From: Siccirubricoccus soli
GTDB taxonomy: Bacteria; Pseudomonadota; Alphaproteobacteria; Acetobacterales; Acetobacteraceae
NCBI RefSeq assembly: GCF_024178315.1
Contig: NZ_JAMZIK010000028.1
Location: 1 to 64,000 of the forward strand
Length of the DNA stretch: 64,000 nt
Direction: 5' to 3'
Shown: positions 7,902 to 15,722 of the stretch, in pieces
How the letters are laid out: every line of letters starts with the position of its first letter
Position numbering within the stretch: position 1 is the stretch's first letter
Notes under the pieces: generated by a model
What the model was told of the DNA's origin: nothing
Seen by the model: the letters and a program-made list of their open reading frames with translations, nothing else
The model's database searches: none
Made by a program: the position numbers and the translations under genes

Positions 7902-8654
7902 TCAGAAATCCAGCCGGTTGAAGATGCGGCGTGGCAGCAGGCGGATGAGGGTCATCACCGGCCACCAGATCAGCGGCACATAGGCCTCGCCCCCGCCCTT
8001 CCCCGCCCGGCGCCAGATGGCGCGTGCCATGGCGGCGGGTTGGGCCATGAAGGGCAGCTTCGGCAGCGCCCAGGTCATGGCGGTATCCGCCGGCCCGGCC
8101 TTCACGCAGAGCACCTCCACCCCGGACGCGGCGAGCCGCGCCGCATAGCCCTGCAGGAAGGTGGCGAGCGCTGCCTTGCTGGCGCCGTAGAGGTGGTTGC
8201 GCCGCCGCCCCCGGTCCCCGGCGACGGAGCCCAGCGCCACCACCCGCCCCGCCTTCCGCGCCGCCAGGATGGGCGCGAAGGCGCCGAGCAGCGCAGCCGG
8301 GCCGGTGACGTTCACGGCCCACATGGCGCCGGCGAGCGAGGGCTCGGCCTCCGCCGCCGCCTGCTCCGGCATGGCACCGGCGGCGAGGAACAGGTTCAGC
8401 ACTCCCGGCACCCGCTCGGCGCAGGCGGCGGCGAAGCCGGGCTGGGCCGCGAGGTCGGCGGCATCCCAGGAGAGCGGCGTCGCCGCCACGCCATGCCGCA
8501 ATTGCAGGTCGGCGGCCAGCGCCTCCAGGTCGGGCATGTCGCGCCCCGCCAGCAGCAGGTCGGCGCCATGGGCGGCGGCCTCCTGCGCGAAGGCCCGGGC
8601 GAGCGCCGAGGAGGCGCCGAGGATCAGCCAGGTCTCGTCCGCCATGCCGCTCAC
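7902..8654 (-). CDS. DprE2-like short-chain dehydrogenase (lipid-linked keto-pentose reductase)
   Basis: A 250-residue short-chain dehydrogenase. The nucleotide site is WLILGASSALARAF; the catalytic Ser is in ALGSVAGDRG and the YxxxK is LYGASKAAL. The C-terminus (LIRLLPRRIFNRLDF) closely resembles the mycobacterial DprE2 end (HIPRSIFRRL), which generic SDRs lack. DprE2 reduces the 2-keto intermediate made by DprE1, completing ribose-to-arabinose epimerisation on polyprenyl phosphate at the inner membrane. GTG 8654 overlaps the dprE1-like stop (GTGA); ATG 8645, three codons in, is an alternative. Adjacency to DprE1- and UbiA-like genes strongly supports the role. Confidence 0.85.
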   Translation of the reverse strand: MSGMADETWLILGASSALARAFAQEAAAHGADLLLAGRDMPDLEALAADLQLRHGVAATPLSWDAADLAAQPGFAAACAERVPGVLNLFLAAGAMPEQAAAEAEPSLAGAMWAVNVTGPAALLGAFAPILAARKAGRVVALGSVAGDRGRRRNHLYGASKAALATFLQGYAARLAASGVEVLCVKAGPADTAMTWALPKLPFMAQPAAMARAIWRRAGKGGGEAYVPLIWWPVMTLIRLLPRRIFNRLDF

Positions 8655-10018
8655 CCGAGGCCGAGCCGGCGCGACAGGCCGGAGGAGAAGGCGCCATCCG
8701 GGTCCACCCGCGCGCGCACCGCCTGGAAATCCGGCGCCTGCGGATACATGGCGGCGAAGCCCTGGGGCGAGAGCCAGCTATCCTTGGCCAGGTAGATCCG
8801 GCCGCCCGCCTCCACCGTGATGCGCTCCAGCGCGGCGAAGAGCGCGGCGCTGCCGGGGCGGGCCGGGATGTCCAGCGCCAGGGAATAGCCTGGCCGGGCG
8901 AAGGAGAGCATGCCGATCCCCTCCCGCCCCATCGCCTTCAGCACGGCGAGGAAGGAAGCGTTGCCCCCCGCCGCGACGGTCTCCAGCAGGCGGCGCAGCG
9001 CCGGCTCGCCCTCCCGGAAGGGCAGCACGCATTGGAATTGGTGGAAGCCGCCGCGGCCATAGAGGCGGTTCCAGTCGAGGATCGCATCCAGCGGGTAGAG
9101 GAAGCGCTCATAGGCGACACGCTCCTCCTGTGGGATGAGGGGCGCGCGGCGCCAGTAGAGCTCGTTGAAGGCGGAAATGCTGAGGCGGTTCAGCGCGAGG
9201 CCCGGCAGGTCGAAGGGCAGGCGCCGGGGCTTCGGCGGGCGGTCCGGCAGGCCCTCCGGGCTCGGCTCCGCCACTTCGAGCACCCCGCGGCCGAGCGCGG
9301 CGCCTTTTGCCAGGGCATCGATCCAGCCCACGGCATAGGCGGCGGCGGCCTGCGCCTCGAAGCCCGCCAGGAAGGCGTCGAGATCCGGCATGCGCTGGCG
9401 CCGGACCAGCAGGGCGTTGGAGGGCACCGGAGCCAGCCGCAGGCAGATGGCGCTCAGGATGCCAGTGAGGCCGAGCCCGCCGATGGTGGCCTGGAACAGG
9501 GCCGGGTCGCTCTCCGGCGAGACGCGGCGGGTGCTGCCATCCGCCAGCAGCAGGTCGAACCAGGCGATATGCTCGCCGATGCTGCCGGCCAGGTGCTGGT
9601 TCTTGCCGTGCACATCATGCGCCACGGCCCCGCCCAGGGTGACGAAGGCGGTGCCGGGCGAGGCCGGCGCCAGGTAGCCGCGCGGCAGGAAGACCCGCAG
9701 CAGCTCGGCGAAGGTCACGCCGGGCTCGGCCAGCAGCAACCCGCTGGCGGGGTCGAAGGCCAGCAGCCGGTTCAGCCGCTCGGTCAGCACCACGGCGCCG
9801 CCGGGGTTGAGGCAGGCATCGCCATAGGAGCGGCCGGCGCCACGGGGCAGCAAAGCGCGGCCTTCGGGCGCGGCCAGGGCGGCCTGCAGATCGCGCAGCC
9901 GCTCCGGCCGGGCGGCGAGGCAGGGGCCCGGCATGGCGCGCCCCCAGCTCTGCAAGGTGAGCGCCTTCCACAGCTCCGGCCGGACAGCCGGGCTGGCGGC
10001 GTTCGTTTCGGCCGCCAT
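8651..10018 (-). CDS. DprE1-like FAD-dependent decaprenylphosphoryl-ribose oxidase
   Basis: A 455-residue flavoprotein (M. tuberculosis DprE1 is ~461). The VAO/PCMH FAD-binding fold shows PRGAGRSYGDACLN and TLGGAVAHDVHGKNQH; the ends match DprE1 (RIYLAKDSWLSP, AAMYPQAPDF, VDPDGAF). DprE1 oxidises the 2'-OH of polyprenylphosphoryl ribose. The segment holding the benzothiazinone-reactive Cys387 in M. tuberculosis (WNICVDFP) reads YSLALDIP here, so that Cys is Ala, while the Lys of the AKDS motif is kept. ATG 10018 (MAAETNAASPAV) is the first start near the homologous region; the long upstream extension is low-complexity. Coupled to the DprE2-like gene by a 4-bp overlap. Confidence 0.88.
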   Translation of the reverse strand: MAAETNAASPAVRPELWKALTLQSWGRAMPGPCLAARPERLRDLQAALAAPEGRALLPRGAGRSYGDACLNPGGAVVLTERLNRLLAFDPASGLLLAEPGVTFAELLRVFLPRGYLAPASPGTAFVTLGGAVAHDVHGKNQHLAGSIGEHIAWFDLLLADGSTRRVSPESDPALFQATIGGLGLTGILSAICLRLAPVPSNALLVRRQRMPDLDAFLAGFEAQAAAAYAVGWIDALAKGAALGRGVLEVAEPSPEGLPDRPPKPRRLPFDLPGLALNRLSISAFNELYWRRAPLIPQEERVAYERFLYPLDAILDWNRLYGRGGFHQFQCVLPFREGEPALRRLLETVAAGGNASFLAVLKAMGREGIGMLSFARPGYSLALDIPARPGSAALFAALERITVEAGGRIYLAKDSWLSPQGFAAMYPQAPDFQAVRARVDPDGAFSSGLSRRLGLG

Positions 10019-10354
10019 GCTCAACCCAGCCCCTGCCCCGGCCACCCGCCCCAACGCACCGCATCCCCAGCCATCAATGCCCCCCACCCCTCTCGCCTTC
10101 CCCAAGGACGCGTGCGGGCAGATATTGTTCCGCCGACGCGCATATGTGCTTGTCCCGTGCCGATGGCGCCCCCGGGCGGGCGCGCCCCGAGCCCCAGCCA
10201 TGCTCCCATTGCCGCGTCAAGGTTGAGCCGGCGGCGCAGCACCCTCCGCCTGCGAGGGGCCCGGCACTCCGGCAGGCCCATGACCCTTGCGGATGGTCGC
10301 CCTCAGCGCTGCCCGAAGCGCATGCGGGCGCCTCTTCACAAGGCCCGGAGCCGG
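10019..10354. other. Intergenic region between DprE1-like and HAD-UbiA genes
   Basis: 336 bp with no convincing gene; the short frames here have no family resemblance. A relatively AT-containing stretch (GATATTGTTCCGCCGACGCG and CATATGTGC, about 10121-10147) could hold a minus-strand promoter for dprE1-dprE2, which would make them separately transcribed from HAD-UbiA. Confidence 0.4.
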
Positions 10355-11836
10355 CTACAGCGCCAGCAGCAGGGCCCCTGCGATCGCCGCCCCCAGCAGC
10401 CAGCTCCAGGGGTCGCGCAGGGCGAAGACCACCGGGTCCTCCCGCAGCTCCTTGCGATGCGCCAGCAGCCAAATGCGCGCCAGCCACACCGCCAGCAGCG
10501 GCGGCGCCACATAGAGCAGTCCCGGCCGCGCATAGAGCAGCGAAGGCTGCACCTCATCCGCCACATAGAGCAGCATGATCTGCAAGGCGGCCATGGCCGA
10601 GGCGGCGCCGAAGGCCAGGGTCAGCGGCCAGTCACCCGGCTCCCAGCCCCGCCGGGTGAGCGTGCCGGGCGGGCCGTCCCGCGCCTCCACCAGCTCCCCA
10701 TGCCGCTTGGCGAGCGCGAGGGAGAGGAAGAAGAAGCCGGCGAACCCCATCAGCCAGGGCGAATAGGGCACCGCCGCGAGTTCCACGCCCAGCGCCAGAC
10801 GCAGGGTGAACAGCCCGGCGATGATCAGCGTATCCAGCAGCGGCACCCGCTTCAGCCGCGCCGAATAGGCCAGCGACACGGCGATGTAGGCCAGGCCGCC
10901 CAGCAGCACGGAGAGGCCCAGCAGCGCCGCACCCCCCAGCCCGAGCAGCAGCAGCAGCACCGCCCCCGCCAGCGCATGCAGGGGCCGGATGCGCCCGGCG
11001 GCGATCGGCCGCGCCCGCTTCTGGCGGTGCGCCCGGTCGGAGGCCAAATCCGCCAGATCGTTCAGCAGGTAGGTGCCAGAGGCGATGAGGCCGAGCGCCA
11101 GCATGCCGGCCAGGCAGGCCAGCACGGCATCCAGGTCGGTGAAACGATGCGCCAGCAGCAGCGGCACCAGCAGCAGCGCGTTCTTCGACCATTGATGCAG
11201 CCGCATCGCCCGCAGCCAGGTGCCGGGCCCCGCCGTTTCGCGGGGGAATTCCGCCAGCGGCTCCGGGTGCAGGTGCCGCGCCGCGGCGACGACATCCGCC
11301 GGCGCCGCCACCAGCACCACCTCCTGCGCCGCGGCGAAGACCGGAACGTCGTGCCGGCTGTCCCCGGCATAGGCGAAACCACCTGGGAAACGCTTGCGCA
11401 GGAATTCAGCCTTGTGGATCCCGGCGAGGTTGCGGCCGCCATCGCTGCCCGTGGCGCTGGCGAAGAGGCCGAGCTGCTGCGCCACGGCATCCGCCACGCT
11501 CTGGTCCGCGGCGGTGACGAGGTGCAGCTCCCGCCCCGCCGCCCGCTGGCTGCGCAGCCATTCGAGGAAGCCCCAGCGCAGCGGCAGGCTGCCCGCCTGG
11601 CAGGGGGCGATGCGGCTGACCTCCCGCTTGAAGGCGGCGCGGCCGCGCGGCAGGACGGCCAGGATGCCCGGCAGGGCCCAGGGCTGGCGCAGCAGCGCCG
11701 CCACCAGCCCCTCATGCAGCGTATCGGTGGCGAGCAGCGTGCCGTCCAGATCCACTGCGAGGGGGAGCGGGCCGGCCAAGTCGGGCTGCGCGGCGCCGCC
11801 CCGGGCCCGTCTGGTCGACAGCTGCTGGTCCATCAT
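10355..11836 (-). CDS. HAD phosphatase-UbiA prenyltransferase fusion (phosphoribosyl-polyprenyl-phosphate synthase type)
   Basis: A 493-residue two-domain protein. Residues about 25-205 are a HAD hydrolase with DLDGTLLATD (nucleophile Asp), VTAADQS and YAGDSRHDVPVF. Residues about 210-493 form a nine-helix UbiA-type integral membrane domain with NDLADLASDRAHRQKRARP as the first Asp-rich motif. UbiA of mycobacteria (Rv3806c) transfers 5-phosphoribose from PRPP to decaprenyl phosphate, and a phosphatase then removes the 5-phosphate; fusing both steps fits the DprE1/DprE2-like genes downstream. ATG 11836 (MMDQQLS) is preferred over a 46-residue longer low-complexity start. An aromatic prenyltransferase is less likely given this context. 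Confidence 0.82.
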   Translation of the reverse strand: MMDQQLSTRRARGGAAQPDLAGPLPLAVDLDGTLLATDTLHEGLVAALLRQPWALPGILAVLPRGRAAFKREVSRIAPCQAGSLPLRWGFLEWLRSQRAAGRELHLVTAADQSVADAVAQQLGLFASATGSDGGRNLAGIHKAEFLRKRFPGGFAYAGDSRHDVPVFAAAQEVVLVAAPADVVAAARHLHPEPLAEFPRETAGPGTWLRAMRLHQWSKNALLLVPLLLAHRFTDLDAVLACLAGMLALGLIASGTYLLNDLADLASDRAHRQKRARPIAAGRIRPLHALAGAVLLLLLGLGGAALLGLSVLLGGLAYIAVSLAYSARLKRVPLLDTLIIAGLFTLRLALGVELAAVPYSPWLMGFAGFFFLSLALAKRHGELVEARDGPPGTLTRRGWEPGDWPLTLAFGAASAMAALQIMLLYVADEVQPSLLYARPGLLYVAPPLLAVWLARIWLLAHRKELREDPVVFALRDPWSWLLGAAIAGALLLAL

Positions 11837-12261
11837 GCGTCCGGCATTCCTCCTGCCATGCGCCAAGGGCGGCGAGGCCGGAGCCTGGCCAAGCCGGGCC
11901 AGCGCGAGCCTCGGCGGATAGGTGCAGCGCGGCAGAAGGCTTCGGGTTCGCCGGGCCCGGCTGGGAAGTGGCACCTCGAGGCTTCATGGGGGGCGTCAGG
12001 CCCAACCGATGCGGGACTCACCGGATCACCGGACGCCGCCCGGTCGCCCGCTGGGCAGCCTGCCGGCCCAAGACCTCACGGCACAATCCATCGGCCCGGC
12101 GATGAGCCGCCATGAGGCTCGCGGCCCGGGCCGGCCATCCGTCCGATCTGGGATTGCCCCAGAGCAGATCGCGTTCAGATGGCCTCATCTGAACGCGTGA
12201 AGATGCCCGCAAAACAACGGCCCGGAGCATACTGCGTGAGCGCAAGCGAACGCGGCATGCT
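11837..12261. other. Intergenic region with no gene, containing a palindromic repeat
   Basis: 425 bp without a supportable gene. The distal part holds the palindrome at 12170-12197 and an imperfect dyad around GGAGCATAC (about 12225) and GGCATGCTC (about 12254), just before the next minus-strand stop. The proximal part should carry the promoter of the HAD-UbiA gene, but no clear -35/-10 pair can be named. Confidence 0.4.
12170..12197. repeat. Perfect palindrome, 12-bp arms
   Basis: CGCGTTCAGATG (12170-12181), GCCT, CATCTGAACGCG (12186-12197). It is preceded by AGAGCAGAT, wording that recurs in the composite repeat at 53072-53080. Dispersed palindromes of this AGAGCAGAT type recur in alphaproteobacterial intergenic DNA. 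Confidence 0.75.
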
Positions 12262-12555
12262 CTAGCCGCCCAGCAGCGCGGCCGCGATGGTGGCCCATTC
12301 CGCCTCCAGCGGCTCGGCCGGGCGGCAACGGCCGGCGCGACGATACCAGTAATCGGCATTCGCCAGGTCGCCCTCCCGCCGGTGCAGCAGGGCATGCACC
12401 CAGGCGCTGTCGGCATCCTCGCCCGCCTGGGCGGCCTGGTGCGCGGCATGCCAGTCGCCCTTGGCGTCCCACCACAGCGCCTGCAGGGCGGGGCTGAGGC
12501 CGGGAGGCGGGGCGGCATCGACGGCGGCGCTGCGTCGGAGGCTGGCGGCATCCAT
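12262..12555 (-). CDS. Small conserved hypothetical protein (TPR-like helical repeat)
   Basis: A 97-residue soluble protein. The core reads ALWWDAKGDWHAAHQAAQ, then DADSAWVHALLHRREGD and NADYWYRRAGR. This helix-turn-helix pattern of alternating Trp/Ala and His/Arg resembles one and a half TPR units, and I recognise the layout from small uncharacterised proteins of alphaproteobacteria. No catalytic motif, signal peptide or membrane segment is seen. ATG 12555 gives the compact form; longer frames run into the ABC permease gene. The same strand as the ABC pair upstream (62-bp gap) makes co-transcription possible but not evident. Confidence 0.7.
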   Translation of the reverse strand: MDAASLRRSAAVDAAPPPGLSPALQALWWDAKGDWHAAHQAAQAGEDADSAWVHALLHRREGDLANADYWYRRAGRCRPAEPLEAEWATIAAALLGG

Positions 12556-12616
12556 GCACCCAGCCTGCGCCGGCCGGCCCGGGCGGATCAAGCCGGTGCT
12601 TCGCGGCGCGGCAGGC

Positions 12617-13441
12617 TCACCGCCGTTCCCCCCGCCCCATGGCGCTTTCGTGCCAGCGCCGCAGCAGCAGGTGGGAGGCCAGGCTGAGCGCCAGGAAGAT
12701 CGCGATGCCCGTCGCCGAGACCAGCACCAGCGCCGCGAACATGCGCGGAATCTGCAACTGGAATCCGGCTTCCAGGATCCGGTAGGCGAGGCCCGAGGCA
12801 CTCCCTCCCGTCCCCGCCACGAATTCCGCCACGATGGCGCCGATCAGCGCCAGCCCGCCGGAAATGCGCAGCCCCGCCAGGAAGAAGGGCATCGCCGTCG
12901 GCAGCCGCAGCCGCCACAGCACCTGCCAGCGGCTGGCGCGATAGAGGCGGAACAGGTCCAGCAGGTTGTGGTCCGTGCTGTTCAGCCCGACCGTGGTATT
13001 CGACAGGATGGGGAAGAAGGCGACGATCCAGGCGCAGATCAACAGGGAGAGCGTGATGTCATCCACCCAGATGATGATGAGCGGCGCGATGGCGACGATC
13101 GGCGTCACCTGCAGGATGACGGCGTAGGGAAACAGCGACAGCTCCACCACCCGCGACTGGGCGAACAGCACCGCCAGCGCCAGGCCGAGCGTGGCGGCGA
13201 TCAGCAGGGCGAGCGCGGTGACCTTCAGGGTCACGAGCAGGGAGGCGCTGAGCGGCCCCCAGTCCTTCACCAGCGTCTCGGCGATCAGCACCGGGCCGGG
13301 CAGGACATAGGGCGGGATGCCCTTCCAGCGGACGATACCTTCCCACAGCCCGAGCACCGCCACCCCGATCAGCAGCGGCGCCAGCAGCCGCGTCCAGCCC
13401 TCCACCGTCAGGCCGAGGCGCGTCGGCGCCTCCTCCATCAT
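12617..13441 (-). CDS. ABC transporter permease, nitrate/taurine/pyrimidine-precursor type
   Basis: A 274-residue inner-membrane permease with about six helices and the BPD_transp_1 layout of the SsuC/TauC/ThiX group: PPYVLPGPVLIAETL near the N-terminus, the long helical core, and the EAA-like loop around YRASRWQVLWRLRLPTAMPF that contacts the ATPase. It forms the membrane pore for a small organic or inorganic anion or a thiamine precursor; the substrate is undefined because no periplasmic binding protein gene lies beside it. ATG 13441 overlaps the ATPase stop (ATGATGA), indicating coupled translation. The lead-in before MEEAPTRLG in longer frames is not believable. Confidence 0.9.
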   Translation of the reverse strand: MMEEAPTRLGLTVEGWTRLLAPLLIGVAVLGLWEGIVRWKGIPPYVLPGPVLIAETLVKDWGPLSASLLVTLKVTALALLIAATLGLALAVLFAQSRVVELSLFPYAVILQVTPIVAIAPLIIIWVDDITLSLLICAWIVAFFPILSNTTVGLNSTDHNLLDLFRLYRASRWQVLWRLRLPTAMPFFLAGLRISGGLALIGAIVAEFVAGTGGSASGLAYRILEAGFQLQIPRMFAALVLVSATGIAIFLALSLASHLLLRRWHESAMGRGERR

Positions 13442-14217
13442 GCCGCGCGCGCCGCCATGGCGGCTTCCAGCGCCAGCGACACCTCCCGGCACTGCGCGGC
13501 ATAGGCGGCGGAGGTGCGGAAGACCTCGCCGCGCGGATAGGGCGCCCCGATCGGCAGCTCGGCGGTGATGCGCCCCGGCCGGGCTGCCATCACGGCGATG
13601 CGCTGGGCGAGGTAGACGCTCTCGAACACCGAATGGGTGACGAAGACCACAGTGAAGCGCTCCTCCTGCCAGAGATCGAGCAGGTCGTTGTTCAGCCGGA
13701 AGCGGGTGATCTCATCGAGGGCGGCGAAGGGCTCGTCCATCAGCAGCAGGCGCGGCCTGGTCACCAGGGCGCGGGCGATGGAGACGCGCATGCGCATGCC
13801 GCCCGAGAGGGCGCGCGGATAGGCCTTCTCGAAGCCCTTCAGCTCGACGCGTGCCAGCATGGCAGCGGCGCGCGCCTCGGCCTCCCGCCGCGGCATGCCG
13901 GCCAGTTCCAGCGGCAGGGCGACATTCGCCAGGGCGGTGGCCCAGGGCATCAGCGTCGGCTCCTGAAAGACGAAGCCGATGTCGCGGGAAGCGGCCGCGC
14001 CGCCGGGCCAGGAGATGTCGCCCTGGCTCGGGGCGACGAGGCCCGCGATCATCCGCAGCAGGGTGGATTTGCCGCAGCCGGAGGGGCCGAGCAAAGCCAG
14101 GAACCCGCCTTCACCGATGGCGAGCGAGACGTCGCGGAGCGCGAGCGTGCCCGTCGCGTAGCGCTTGGCGACGCCAGCCAGCGTCACCAGCGCCCTGGCG
14201 GAATCCCCTTGATCCAT
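13438..14217 (-). CDS. ABC transporter ATP-binding protein (SsuB/TauB-type)
   Basis: A 259-residue cytoplasmic ATPase. Walker A is GPSGCGKST, the Q-loop lies in GFVFQEPTLMPW, the signature is LSGGMRMRVSIARAL, and Walker B is LLMDEPFAALDE with the D-loop; the H-loop His is in VFVTHSVFES. This is the nitrate/sulfonate/taurine subfamily. It powers the permease encoded 4 bp into its 3' end. ATG 14217 (MDQGDSARALVTL) is used; the upstream in-frame extension is poor sequence. It is the first gene of the two-gene unit. The third component, a binding protein, would have to be encoded elsewhere. Confidence 0.93.
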   Translation of the reverse strand: MDQGDSARALVTLAGVAKRYATGTLALRDVSLAIGEGGFLALLGPSGCGKSTLLRMIAGLVAPSQGDISWPGGAAASRDIGFVFQEPTLMPWATALANVALPLELAGMPRREAEARAAAMLARVELKGFEKAYPRALSGGMRMRVSIARALVTRPRLLLMDEPFAALDEITRFRLNNDLLDLWQEERFTVVFVTHSVFESVYLAQRIAVMAARPGRITAELPIGAPYPRGEVFRTSAAYAAQCREVSLALEAAMAARAA

Positions 14218-14590
14218 CTGCCCCCTCAGACCAGCGGGGCAACGCTGCCCGAGAAGTGGCGGCACGTCGATACGGCAGTTTCGCGATTCAACCCCCGGGC
14301 GCAGCCTTGCGGTTCCCAAAGACCTCTCGCCTCGGCCAGGAGAGCGCGAGAGGGGCGGCGCCTCTCCTCCCTGCCCTCGACGCCGGATGTGGCGCCGTCC
14401 CGACCCGGCACAAGGCGGGTGGCGTGCCAGGGGCCGCCCCGCGAAACAAAGATGAGCCGAAAGTGCTTTCCACCGAATGCGGCAGAACCGTAAGTAGTCC
14501 CAGCATTAGATTTTCAGCATTTACTACCTGGATGACAGCCCATCCGCAATCGGCGCAGTATCCGCTTGCATCCACGACAGGGAGGATGAC
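14218..14590. other. Divergent promoter region between ABC ATPase and methyltransferase genes
   Basis: 373 bp without a gene. The right-hand part (14500-14560) is distinctly AT-richer (TTAGATTTTCAGCATTTACT) and is the likely plus-strand promoter for the methyltransferase, whose ribosome site is AGGGAGGATG just before ATG 14591. Around 14310-14385 the minus strand shows GC-rich wording loosely like repeat family A. Confidence 0.45.
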
Positions 14591-15646
14591 ATGAAAGTCG
14601 ATACAGAGCGGCTGAACACGCTCGTCGGCAAGATGCTGGGGGATCTCGGCGGGGCGGCCAGCGTGCCGATGGTGCGCATCGGCGACACGCTGGGCCTGTA
14701 CAAGGCACTGCACGAGCACGGGCCGATGACCGCGGCGGAATTGTCGGCCCGGACCCGTCTGCATGAGCGCTATCTGCGCGAATGGCTCTCCTTCAACCTG
14801 GCCTCCGGCTATCTCGCCTACGAGGCCGAGAGCGGGCGCTTCGCGCTGCCGCCCGAGCAGGCGATGGTCTTCGCCGTGGAGGACAGCCCGGTGAACATGC
14901 TGGGCGCCTTCGACCTGATGGCAGCGATGCAGAAGAACCAGGAGCAGATCGAGGACGCGTTCCGCACCGGCGGCGGCGTGCCCTGGGGCAGCCTGCAATG
15001 CATGTTCTGCGCGACGGCCCGCTTCTTCCGGCCCGGCTACCAGAACCACCTGGTGCAGGACTGGCTGCCGGCGCTGGATGGCGTGGTGGCAAGGCTGCAG
15101 CAGGGCTCGAGCGTGGCCGATGTCGGTTGCGGCTGCGGCTGGTCCACGGTGATCATGGCCAAGGCGTTCCCGAACAGCCACTTCACTGGCTACGACTACC
15201 ATGAGGCGTCGATCCAGGACGCCAGGGCGCATGCGCGCGAGCATGGCGTGGAGGCGAATACCCGCTTCGAGGTCGGGACGGCCAAGGAGATCCCCGATGG
15301 CGGCTTCGACCTGGTGACCTTCTTCGACTGCCTGCACGACATGGGCGACCCGCGCGGCGCCGCGACGCAGGTGAAGCGCATGCTGAAGCCGGGCGGCACC
15401 TGGATGATCGTGGAGCCGATGGCTGGGGACCGGCTGGAGGACAACCTCAACCCGGTCGGGCGGCTCTACTATGCAGGCTCCACCATGATCTGTGTCCCGA
15501 CCTCGCTCTCCCAGGAGGTGGGCGCCGCGCTCGGGGCGCAGGCGGGCGAAGCGAAGCTGCGCGAGGTCATCGCCGCCGGCGGGTTCGGCTCGATCCGCCG
15601 GGCGGCCGAGACGCCGTTCAACATGGTGCTGGAAGCGCGCGCCTGA
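14591..15646 (+). CDS. Class I SAM-dependent methyltransferase with N-terminal winged-helix dimerisation domain
   Basis: A 351-residue protein. Residues about 20-100 form a winged-helix domain (GLYKALHEHGPMTAAELSAR, HERYLREWLSFNLASGYL) as in small-molecule O-methyltransferases and mycobacterial Rv2258c-like proteins. Residues about 165-290 are the SAM fold: DVGCGCGWST (motif I), FTGYDYHEASI, FDLVTFFDCLHDMGDP (motif IV) and MLKPGGTWMIVEPMA. The substrate is unknown. Strong GGAGG ribosome site, monocistronic, with a long perfect hairpin after the stop. It differs from ArsR-fused enzymes because the wing does not contain a typical DNA-recognition helix. A secondary-metabolite or lipid substrate is possible. 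Confidence 0.9.
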   Translation: MKVDTERLNTLVGKMLGDLGGAASVPMVRIGDTLGLYKALHEHGPMTAAELSARTRLHERYLREWLSFNLASGYLAYEAESGRFALPPEQAMVFAVEDSPVNMLGAFDLMAAMQKNQEQIEDAFRTGGGVPWGSLQCMFCATARFFRPGYQNHLVQDWLPALDGVVARLQQGSSVADVGCGCGWSTVIMAKAFPNSHFTGYDYHEASIQDARAHAREHGVEANTRFEVGTAKEIPDGGFDLVTFFDCLHDMGDPRGAATQVKRMLKPGGTWMIVEPMAGDRLEDNLNPVGRLYYAGSTMICVPTSLSQEVGAALGAQAGEAKLREVIAAGGFGSIRRAAETPFNMVLEARA

Positions 15647-15672
15647 CGCGGATGGCGCCGGTCAGGAGGCCA

Positions 15673-15711
15673 CCCGGCCGGCGGCGCCGCAAGGCGGTTC
15701 CGCCGGCCGGG
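15673..15711. terminator. Bidirectional hairpin between convergent methyltransferase and amidase genes
   Basis: CCCGGCCGGCGG (15673-15684) pairs perfectly with CCGCCGGCCGGG (15700-15711), a 12-bp GC stem with a 15-nt loop, placed between two converging stops (15646 and 15723). No T-tract is present. Confidence 0.7.
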
Positions 15712-15722
15712 CCAAGCCTGCC

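Noticed and set aside
9032-12115. 1027-codon plus-strand frame over dprE1 and HAD-UbiA
   Set aside because: Composition is typical of an antisense shadow, there is no domain, and the minus-strand genes have clear motifs.
12170-12197. Considered as a tRNA or CRISPR-type repeat
   Set aside because: Only one copy, no spacer array, and the fold is a simple hairpin without cloverleaf features. No CRISPR or tRNA was found elsewhere in the window.
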